From a bacterium (GTDB taxonomy: Archaea > Thermoproteota > Nitrososphaeria > Nitrososphaerales > Gagatemarchaeaceae): DNA of 55,948 nt. Under the pieces are notes generated by a model that was given only the letters and a program-made list of their open reading frames with translations, was not told the DNA's origin and did not search any database. The position numbers and the translations under genes are program-made. Positions within the stretch are counted from its first letter, which is position 1. Each line of letters starts with the position of its first letter. Shown piece by piece: positions 15,906-22,994 of the stretch. Location of the stretch: positions 1 through 55,948 of the forward strand of contig DAIDAO010000004.1 of NCBI GenBank assembly GCA_027310575.1, in the 5' to 3' direction.

Positions 15906-16928
15906 TCAGTCGCACGGCTGCAGGGCTTCGAGCCCTTCCGGGAGCGCTGCGTCCATCTCGTCGTCGATGACGCGGTCCCCGAGTATCTTCGCTAGCGGGT
16001 CGTAGTCGTCGTACTTCGTCGACCTGAACCCGGAAGCCAGCACGCTCACCTGGAGCTGGGCCGAGCCGCTGTCGTCGACGCCGTACTCGACGTCGACCTC
16101 CTCGTTGTCCATCAGGGAGCCCAGCCTGTCCACGGCCAGCCCCACCTCCCGCGCAGAGAAGGTCGGGTCGCCGTTCAGGCTGACCACTGCGTGGCTCGCC
16201 TCTCTCGTCTCTGCCAGCTTGCCGAGCGAGACGACCGCCCCGGCCAGCGCGTCCTCTGCCTTGTCTTCGGTGCCGCTGCTGGACACGCCCAGGAGGGAGT
16301 AGCCGTCCTGGAGGACGGTCCCGAACAGCTTGTTCAGGCCGAGCGGCTTCGGGTTCCCAGATGAAAGCAGGGAGCCGAGGGCCTTGACCGCCGCCTTGTT
16401 GGCCGAGTCGTACAGGTTCGCCAGCGTGGCGTCTTCGGGGGACGAGCGCATGAGCGTGTCGTTGTCTATCACAACTACGCCTCTGGACGACGCTCTCAGG
16501 CGTCTGAGCGAGACCCCGGCGTAGAACTTCATCTTCTTCTCGAACTCGAACGGCATTACCGCGACCCCGACGGTCGTCGCGCCGCGCTCCTGGGCCAGCG
16601 CCGCTACGAGGGGCGCGAGCCCGCTCCCAGTGGCCCCTCCGAGCCCTGCGACCACGAAGACGAACTTCGACTCGCCGACCGCCTTCCTCACCTTCGCGGC
16701 CGAGCCGAGCGCCAGCCCCCTGACTATGGCCGGGGTGAGCTTCTGGTCGACGGGGGACTCCACCAGTATCGTGTCCTTCTGCTCGACTGTGGAGAAGTCG
16801 CCGCCATCGCAGGAGATGTACACGTACCTGTCCACAAGGAGGGACTTCCTGCTCAGGAGGGAGACGATCTTGATCCCTGCGGATCCGATGCCTATGGCCG
16901 TGACCTCTGCTCGATTATTGACAACCAA
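15906..16928 (-). CDS. Divergent FtsZ/tubulin-family protein
   Basis: A 340-residue protein of the tubulin/FtsZ superfamily. IGIGSAGIKIVS starts the Rossmann-like domain and the phosphate loop is AGLGGATGSGLAPL (canonical FtsZ: GGGTGTG). In the segment aligned with the FtsZ T7 loop (NxDxxD), which supplies the catalytic aspartate to the next subunit, I read GLNKLFGTV, so the aspartates appear to be absent. It may polymerise without normal GTPase turnover. Divergent FtsZ homologues are known in thaumarchaea. The start is TTG, 13 bases after the start site predicted from TTTATT. Confidence 0.8.
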   Translation of the reverse strand: MVVNNRAEVTAIGIGSAGIKIVSLLSRKSLLVDRYVYISCDGGDFSTVEQKDTILVESPVDQKLTPAIVRGLALGSAAKVRKAVGESKFVFVVAGLGGATGSGLAPLVAALAQERGATTVGVAVMPFEFEKKMKFYAGVSLRRLRASSRGVVVIDNDTLMRSSPEDATLANLYDSANKAAVKALGSLLSSGNPKPLGLNKLFGTVLQDGYSLLGVSSSGTEDKAEDALAGAVVSLGKLAETREASHAVVSLNGDPTFSAREVGLAVDRLGSLMDNEEVDVEYGVDDSGSAQLQVSVLASGFRSTKYDDYDPLAKILGDRVIDDEMDAALPEGLEALQPCD

Positions 16929-17036
16929 TTCTGGGGCGCAGACCTAGCTAACCGTTGGAATAAACAAGCCCACTACTCAATATTGTTGACGACGAAGTAG
17001 TATTTGTTTACCCTGCGTCCGATGACGTCTTCCGTC
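16929..17036. promoter_or_regulatory. AT-rich intergenic region upstream of the ftsZ-like gene
   Basis: A 108-bp gap with several AT-rich boxes; on the minus strand GTTTATTCC (about 16962-16970) is a fair TATA box for the ftsZ-like gene, and GTAAACAAATACTAC lies further up. No coding signal is seen. It also carries the end of the MIP18-like transcription unit. Confidence 0.4.
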
Positions 17037-17351
17037 CTATTTTCCCGATCTCGATCCGGCCGCGGCCTCGTTGACGAGCCTGTTGACCAGCTCGTCCATC
17101 ATGTGCCCCGCGCACTCGACCCTGACCGCCTGGACGCCTTCGACCGAGAGCGCCGCTTCCCTGATGCTCCTCCCCGTATCCACAGCTATGGGGCTGTACG
17201 CCGAGAGGGGCTGGAACCTGATCCTTATCGAGCCCGTGGCCATCTCGGAGACCTCGGTGACTATGTTCAGCTCTCCGAGCTTGCGCTTGGTCTCCTCGTC
17301 CACTACATCGCCGAGACGCTCTGTGACGCGCTTGGAAAGCTCGCTGGGCAA
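17037..17351 (-). CDS. MIP18/DUF59-like protein lacking the usual cysteine
   Basis: A 104-residue protein resembling the MIP18 (DUF59, SufT/PaaD-like) fold: ERLGDVVDEETKRKLGELNIVTEV, then an edge-strand segment, then SIREAALSVEGVQAVRVEC. Typical members have a T-x-P-x-CP motif involved in Fe-S cluster work; here that place reads LSAYSPIAV with no cysteine. The role is therefore uncertain. Start is TTG. The AT-rich CATATAGG (about 17380-17390) is a possible TATA box. Confidence 0.6.
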   Translation of the reverse strand: MPSELSKRVTERLGDVVDEETKRKLGELNIVTEVSEMATGSIRIRFQPLSAYSPIAVDTGRSIREAALSVEGVQAVRVECAGHMMDELVNRLVNEAAAGSRSGK

Positions 17352-17394
17352 CCCGAGGCCTCTTGATTTTTTCAGAGCCTATATGACTTTTGGC

Positions 17395-18867
17395 TCACCA
17401 GTGGACGCGGAGGGTCATGGGGTGTGAAGCTTTGACCTCGTCTATCTTCCCGACGCTGGTGTTCTTGGGGACCGGCCCCAGCGTGCCGTCCTTCATCCCC
17501 CTGTAGATCTCAGCCAGCGCGGCGGCGTACTCGTCGAGCATCTCGACCGGCTCCGACTCGGTCGGCTCGAGCATCAGGGCCTCGTGGACGATGAGAGGGA
17601 AGTAGACTGTCGGGGCGTGCATCCCGTAGTCGAGGATCGCCTTCGCCACTGTCAGGGCGGCGCCCGGGAGCTCGCTCTTCACAGAAACGACCGCCTCGTG
17701 CTTCCTGACGAGGCCTCCGCCCTGCGACGCGGGGAAGGCTTCAGGGTCCAAGCTCTTCCACAGGTAGTTGGCCGCAAGGACTGCGAGGGAGGAGACGTCC
17801 GCGAGGCCGCTCGCCCCCAGGAGGCGGATGTAGACGTAGGCCCTCAGAAGGATCGCCGAGTTCCCTACGAACCCCTTCAGGGGCCCGATCGTGTGAGGAA
17901 GCCCGTAGTCGAGACCGTAGACCCCCTTCTTCTTCGCGATCACGGGGACCGGGAGGTAGTCGGCCAGCTTCTTGGCCACGCCCACGGGCCCGGCCCCAGG
18001 GCCCCCGCCGCCGTGGGGGGTCGCGAACGTCTTGTGGAGGTTGAGGTGCACTATGTCGAAGCCCATGTCCCCGGGCCTGGCCCTCCCGAGCAGCGCGTTC
18101 ATGTTGGCCCCGTCGTAGTACATCAGCCCTCCAGCGCTGTGGACTGCCTGGCAGACCTCGGCGACCTCGCCCTCGAACAGCCCGAGGGTGTTGGGGACTG
18201 TGAACATCATCCCCGCTGTCCTGTCAGAGCAGAGGTCCCGCACGGCCGAGGCCCTGACCTGCCCCGACGCGTCGGAGGGTATCTTCACGACCTTGAATCC
18301 TGCCATCGCAGCGCTCGCCGGGTTGGTTCCGTGGGCCGAGTCCGGGACCAGGATCTCGTCCCTCCCCGCTCCTCCGTGCTCCCTCAGGTACTTCCGGATC
18401 ATCAGGACGCCGGCCAGCTCCCCCTGTGCCCCGGCGGCCGTGGACAGGGAGAAGCGGTGCATCCCCGTCACTTCGCTGAGCGACCTTTCCAGCTCGTAGA
18501 AGATCGAGAGGAGCCCCTGCACGGTCTCCGCTGGCTGAAGGGGGTGGGCGTTCTTCATCTGGTCGGCCCCTGCCAGCGCTTCAGAGACCTTGGGGTTGTA
18601 CTTCATGGTGCAGCTCCCGAGCGGGTACATTCCCAGCTCGACCGAGAAGTTCATCTGCGACAGCCGGTTGAAGTGCCTCAGGACCTGGAGCTCGGACAGC
18701 TCTGGGAGGTCGACCGATCCCCGCCGGACGGAGGCGGGGACGAGCGAAGCCGGGTCTGCGAACCGGGACGCCACCTTGGGGTCGGACGGGACCGAGGTGC
18801 CGACCCTCCCCGGCCTGCTCAGCTCGTTGAGCAGGGGCTCGTCCCAGTAGGCCTGCCTGAACTTCAC
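17395..18867 (-). CDS. gcvPB: Glycine dehydrogenase (decarboxylating) subunit 2, P-protein C-terminal half
   Basis: A 490-residue PLP-binding half of the split glycine cleavage P-protein. The Schiff-base lysine is in HLNLHKTFATPHGGGGPGAGPVG. LGSCTMKYNP and the C-terminal AALAEIYRGMKDGTLGPVPKNT are family-typical. With subunit 1 it decarboxylates glycine and passes the aminomethyl group to lipoyl-H protein. It starts with GTG directly after the subunit 1 stop. No gcvT or gcvH is in view. Confidence 0.95.
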   Translation of the reverse strand: MKFRQAYWDEPLLNELSRPGRVGTSVPSDPKVASRFADPASLVPASVRRGSVDLPELSELQVLRHFNRLSQMNFSVELGMYPLGSCTMKYNPKVSEALAGADQMKNAHPLQPAETVQGLLSIFYELERSLSEVTGMHRFSLSTAAGAQGELAGVLMIRKYLREHGGAGRDEILVPDSAHGTNPASAAMAGFKVVKIPSDASGQVRASAVRDLCSDRTAGMMFTVPNTLGLFEGEVAEVCQAVHSAGGLMYYDGANMNALLGRARPGDMGFDIVHLNLHKTFATPHGGGGPGAGPVGVAKKLADYLPVPVIAKKKGVYGLDYGLPHTIGPLKGFVGNSAILLRAYVYIRLLGASGLADVSSLAVLAANYLWKSLDPEAFPASQGGGLVRKHEAVVSVKSELPGAALTVAKAILDYGMHAPTVYFPLIVHEALMLEPTESEPVEMLDEYAAALAEIYRGMKDGTLGPVPKNTSVGKIDEVKASHPMTLRVHW

Positions 18868-20256
18868 CTAGACCGCGCCCTCCAGGGCTTCCGCCAGCCG
18901 GTCGATGTCTTCCGCTGTGTGCACCTCGGTCACGCAGTAGAGCCCCGCTTCTGCGCCGAGGCCATAGCTCCTGCGCAGAGGGTACCCGGCGAGCACCCCC
19001 TTCCTGGCGAGACGCCTGTAGACCGCTTCAGCCTTCGCCTTGCGGTATGAGACTGCGAACTCCTTGAAGAAGGCGCCCCTGAAGTGAGGGGACCTCAGCC
19101 CCTGGATCCGGGAGAGCCGCCTCGCCGCGTAGTGCGAGTTGGAGATGATCGTCTCGCCCAGCCTTCGGAAGCCCTCCTTCCCCAGCAACGAAAGGTAGCT
19201 CGCAGCAGCCACCGCCATGAGCGACTGGTTGGTGCAGACGTTCGACGTAGCCCCCTCCCTGCGTATGTGCTGCTCCCTCGCCTGAAGCACCATCGCGAAG
19301 GCCCTCCTGTTGGGGTCGGCGACCGCGCTCGTGATCCCGATGAGCCTCCCCGGCATGCTCCTGGCGAGCTTGATGTCCCTGACTCCGAAGATCCCCAGGT
19401 GAGGCCCGCCGTAGTTCATAGCTATCCCCAAGGGCTGGCCTTCGCCGACGGCGACGTCGGCGCCGCATGCCCCCGGCTCCCTGACGAGCGAGAGCGAGAT
19501 CGGGTCGACTCCCACCACGGCCAGGCCGCCTGCCCGGTGCACGTCCTCCAGGAGCCCGGGGATCTGGTCTTCGATCACCCCGAAGAAGTTCGGGTTCTCC
19601 ATGTACAGGCAGGCGACGTCGTCCGAGAGCTTCTTCTTCAGGTCGGCTGCGTCCAGCGTCCCCCTGCCAGGGTCGAAGGCCACGCTCTCGAGCTGCAGCC
19701 CCATCGGCTCCGTGTACGTCCGGATGACGTCCACCCTCTGCGAGCCGGCGCTTCCGGCGATCAGGACCCGCTTCCTCCCAGTCACCCTCCCAGCCATCCT
19801 CACGGCCTCCCCCGCTGCCGAGGCCCAGTCGTAGAGCGAGCTGTTGCAGGCCTCCATGCCGAGGAGCTCGCACATCAGGCTCTGGTACTCGAAGAGGGCC
19901 TGCAGCATCCCCTGGGACATCTCAGCCTGGTACGGCGTGTAGGCGGTGTAGAACTCCTGCCGGGAGGTGATCGACTCGACGGCTGCGGGCACGTAGTGCG
20001 GCCAGACGCCGCCCCCGAGGAAGCAGAGGGAGCCCGGCGGGGTCTTGTTCTGGGCGAGCCTGGCCTGGACCTCCCTGCGGACTGCGTATTCGGATCCCCC
20101 CTCTGGAAGATTCAGCCTGCGCTTCAGCCTCAGCTTTGGGGGGATGTCTGAGAACAGGTCGTCCACCGAGGACGCGCCTGCCCTCTGAAGCATGGCGGAG
20201 ACTATCGATTCGTCCAGGTTCGGGAGTAGCGGGTGGCGCGCCCGAGACCTTTGCAT
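18868..20256 (-). CDS. gcvPA: Glycine dehydrogenase (decarboxylating) subunit 1, P-protein N-terminal half
   Basis: A 462-residue partner of the downstream subunit, with FLGGGVWPHYVPAAVESITSR, YTPYQAEMSQGMLQALFEYQ, YGGPHLGIFGVRD and NVCTNQSLMAVAAASYLSLLG. The split P-protein forms an alpha2beta2 complex. The ATG at 20256 lies about 25 bp from an AT-rich element shared with the divergent surface-protein gene. Confidence 0.95.
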   Translation of the reverse strand: MQRSRARHPLLPNLDESIVSAMLQRAGASSVDDLFSDIPPKLRLKRRLNLPEGGSEYAVRREVQARLAQNKTPPGSLCFLGGGVWPHYVPAAVESITSRQEFYTAYTPYQAEMSQGMLQALFEYQSLMCELLGMEACNSSLYDWASAAGEAVRMAGRVTGRKRVLIAGSAGSQRVDVIRTYTEPMGLQLESVAFDPGRGTLDAADLKKKLSDDVACLYMENPNFFGVIEDQIPGLLEDVHRAGGLAVVGVDPISLSLVREPGACGADVAVGEGQPLGIAMNYGGPHLGIFGVRDIKLARSMPGRLIGITSAVADPNRRAFAMVLQAREQHIRREGATSNVCTNQSLMAVAAASYLSLLGKEGFRRLGETIISNSHYAARRLSRIQGLRSPHFRGAFFKEFAVSYRKAKAEAVYRRLARKGVLAGYPLRRSYGLGAEAGLYCVTEVHTAEDIDRLAEALEGAV

Positions 20257-20273
20257 CTTTCATAGGCCGAAAA

Positions 20274-20288
20274 ATGCTTAAAATAAGA
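20274..20288. promoter_or_regulatory. Divergent TATA region gcvPA / surface protein
   Basis: The stretch around GCTTAAAATAAG reads as TATA-like on both strands and is the only AT-rich element in the 57-bp gap. It sits about 25-30 bp from both starts, so both mRNAs are likely leaderless or nearly so. Confidence 0.45.
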
Positions 20289-20313
20289 ACGTAGCGGCGA
20301 GGGCGCATTCGCT

Positions 20314-21990
20314 TTGAAGCGTTCGGTTGCACTCGTTCTCTTGCTCTTGCTGCTGATGGCGGCCCTGCCGGTGCCGTTCACGGCTCACGCCCAGGGCGCA
20401 CCCACGATCTCGGTCAGGAGCACGTACACGCTCGACAGGTACGGCTTCGCGACAGTCAACGAGAGCGTCAGGTTCGCGAACAACGGCTCCGCGTCAGTCC
20501 CCATCCCCAGCCTCACGATAGGCTTCGGGAACCTCACGTCGATGGTGGCGCAGTCGAACCTCACCGGGGCCGGGTTCACTCTGAACGCAGCCTCCGCCGG
20601 GGGGCCGTTCCAGGTGAGCAGCTCAGGCTCCATCCAGGGCGGCGGGAACGCGACGTTCACCCTCAGCGTGCTGCTCGACGGGGTCGTCTCCACGATGAAG
20701 AACGGGAGCCTCCAGGTCATGACGCTCTCGTCCCCTTCCATCGACGCCAAGGTCGACAGCCTCTTCAACGCCGTCAGGATGCCGGCGTCGACCGCCTTCA
20801 ACACCGCCCCCTCGAAGCTCAAGGCCAGCCTCGGAGGGACCAACAACACCTACTGGTCGAGCGCCACAGGGACTACGCCGTCGGCTGTGACCTCGGTGAG
20901 GGTGGTCACGGAATCGAACCTGCAGAACCCGCAGGACTTCAACCCGCTGCGCGTCTTCAGCGCGCAGAGGACGATCACTGTCGCTGCGAACGGGAGCCCG
21001 ACAGTCACGGACACGCTCGAATTCCAGAACATGGGGACCGTGCCTCTGGCGTCGCTCCGCGTGAGCCTCCTCGCGCCGTCGACCACCAAGGTGACCGTGC
21101 TGCCAGGGGCGGGGCCGCGGCTCGTCAACCCCGTGACGCTGCCTCTCCAGAACGGCGCCATACAGCTGGGGTACTTCGCGTCAGGGTATCCGAACCCTGG
21201 CGTCGCAGGCGGGGCCAACTTCACGATATCCTACCAGTACCCGCTGGGGCCGAAGTTCTATTCGACCTCGGGCGGGCAGGTCACTCTGGCGCTCCCTGAC
21301 ACGCCGCCGATCAGGGCGTTCGTCGACTCCTATGCGATCAGCCTTTCCGTCCCACTGGGGACCTCCGCCCCGCGGTCGGCTCCGACCGTGCTTTCGAACG
21401 TGACGCCGTGGCAGGGGGGCGCGACGACGTTCTCCTACGCCCTGGCCTTCGGCTGGGGGGTCGAGGCCGGCGTGCCCGCAGCGTCGGTGATATTCCTCCT
21501 CCTTCTGATAGGGCTCTTCGTCTCCAGGACGACCACCGCGCAGGCGGAAGAGACAGAAGAGGAAGAGTCGTCCACAGAGCTCACCTCGACCATGATCAAG
21601 GCCTTCGAAGAGAAGACGAACCTCATCAACAGCCTGTGGCCGGAGATTGAAGGCAAGGACCCCAACGAGGTGGACAAGGACTACTTCGACGAGCTGCGTG
21701 GGAGGCTCGACACGTTCCGCAGCAGGGCCCTGCAGAGGCTGAACGAGGCCAGGCAGAGGTCATCGAGCCAGAGGTTCTCCGACGTCCTGAACCAGATGCA
21801 GGCGACGGAGAGGGAGGTGGACAGGGCGGCGAAGGACAAGCTGAACCTGTACCAGCAGTACTACATGCGGCAGATGCGGAAGGAGGTGTACGAGAGGCTC
21901 CTCCCGCAGTACACGAAGAGGCTCGAGAAGGCCCTCAATCAGCTTTCGGACGAGCTCCACAACGTGCAGCGGGAAGCGAAGCTCCTGTAA
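20314..21990 (+). CDS. Secreted, membrane-anchored protein with cytoplasmic coiled coil, unknown function
   Basis: A 558-residue type I membrane protein. It has a signal peptide (MKRSVALVLLLLLLMAALPV), about 360 external residues rich in Ser/Thr/Asn with many N-x-S/T sites, one membrane helix (about 388-407, ASVIFLLLLIGLFV), an acidic linker (TEEEESS), and a C-terminal cytoplasmic coiled-coil region (about 440-558). The N-terminal strand pattern (TYTLDRYGFATVNESVRFANNG) recalls ribophorin-like beta domains, but I cannot assign a family. It could link cell surface to a cytoplasmic partner. Start is TTG. Confidence 0.75.
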   Translation: MKRSVALVLLLLLLMAALPVPFTAHAQGAPTISVRSTYTLDRYGFATVNESVRFANNGSASVPIPSLTIGFGNLTSMVAQSNLTGAGFTLNAASAGGPFQVSSSGSIQGGGNATFTLSVLLDGVVSTMKNGSLQVMTLSSPSIDAKVDSLFNAVRMPASTAFNTAPSKLKASLGGTNNTYWSSATGTTPSAVTSVRVVTESNLQNPQDFNPLRVFSAQRTITVAANGSPTVTDTLEFQNMGTVPLASLRVSLLAPSTTKVTVLPGAGPRLVNPVTLPLQNGAIQLGYFASGYPNPGVAGGANFTISYQYPLGPKFYSTSGGQVTLALPDTPPIRAFVDSYAISLSVPLGTSAPRSAPTVLSNVTPWQGGATTFSYALAFGWGVEAGVPAASVIFLLLLIGLFVSRTTTAQAEETEEEESSTELTSTMIKAFEEKTNLINSLWPEIEGKDPNEVDKDYFDELRGRLDTFRSRALQRLNEARQRSSSQRFSDVLNQMQATEREVDRAAKDKLNLYQQYYMRQMRKEVYERLLPQYTKRLEKALNQLSDELHNVQREAKLL

Positions 21991-22049
21991 CAGCCGGCGT
22001 CCGCCGGGGGCACATTTATGAGGCGGAAACCGGCGCGACTGAAACGGAC

Positions 22050-22994
22050 ATGGAAGGGAAGACGGAGAAGCTGGTGATAATCGGGTCGGGCCCCGCAGGG
22101 CTGACCGCGGCCATCTACGGGTGCAGGGCCGACCTGGAGCCGCTGGTCTACATGGGGACCAAGTACGGGGGCCAGCTCATGCTCACGAGCGAGGTGGAGA
22201 ACTTCCCAGGCTTCCCAGACCCGGTCCTCGGGCCTGACCTGATCAACAAGATGAAGTCCCAGGCAGAGAGGCTGGGGGCGAGGCTGGTCCAGGACGACGT
22301 GGTGAGGGTGGACTTCAAGAAGTACCCGTTCGAGGTCTACACCCCCTCCGGGGTCACGAAGGCGCTGTCGGTGATCATAGCTACCGGGGCGAACCCCAGG
22401 CGCCTGAACCTCCCCTCCGAGATGAGGCTGATGGGGAAGGGGGTCTCGAACTGCGCCGTCTGCGACGGCTTCTTCTTCAGGGGGAAGAAGGTCGCGGTGG
22501 TCGGAGGAGGGGACACCGCCATGGAGGAGGCGACGTTCCTGACCAAGTTCGCCTCGTCCGTGCAGGTCATCCACAGGAGGGACGAGCTCAGGGCGAGCGC
22601 TGCGCTGAAGAAGGAGGCGACCGAGAACCCGAAGATCAGCTTCGTCTGGGACTCGGCTGTCACGGACGTCCTCGGCGAGGGGAAGGTCCAGGGGGTGAAG
22701 GTGAGGAACCTGAAGACCGGAGCGGAAAGCACGCTCCAGGTGGACGGGCTCTTCGTCGCGATCGGGTACGACCCTGCCACGGAGGTATTCAGGGGGCAGG
22801 TGGAGCTCGACCAGAAGGGGTACGTCGCGCTGAAGAACGGGACAGAGAGCAGCGTCCCAGGGGTGTTCGTGGCCGGGGACGTGCACGACTTCCGCTACAG
22901 GCAGGCGATAACTGCAGCCGCAGACGGGTGCAAGGCGCTCCTCGACGCGGAGAAGTTCGTGAAGCAGAAACTGGAAGTAACGGTCCCTAGCTGA
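22050..22994 (+). CDS. trxB: Thioredoxin reductase
   Basis: A 314-residue flavoprotein. FAD motif IGSGPAGLTAAIYG, redox pair CAVC in SNCAVCDGFFF, NADPH motif VGGGDTAMEEA, and C-terminal FVAGDVHDFRYRQAITAAADGCKAL. It reduces thioredoxin using NADPH (or possibly another donor). A TATA-like CATTTATGA lies about 35 bp before the ATG. Its 3' end overlaps the convergent amrS gene by 8 bases. Confidence 0.95.
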   Translation: MEGKTEKLVIIGSGPAGLTAAIYGCRADLEPLVYMGTKYGGQLMLTSEVENFPGFPDPVLGPDLINKMKSQAERLGARLVQDDVVRVDFKKYPFEVYTPSGVTKALSVIIATGANPRRLNLPSEMRLMGKGVSNCAVCDGFFFRGKKVAVVGGGDTAMEEATFLTKFASSVQVIHRRDELRASAALKKEATENPKISFVWDSAVTDVLGEGKVQGVKVRNLKTGAESTLQVDGLFVAIGYDPATEVFRGQVELDQKGYVALKNGTESSVPGVFVAGDVHDFRYRQAITAAADGCKALLDAEKFVKQKLEVTVPS

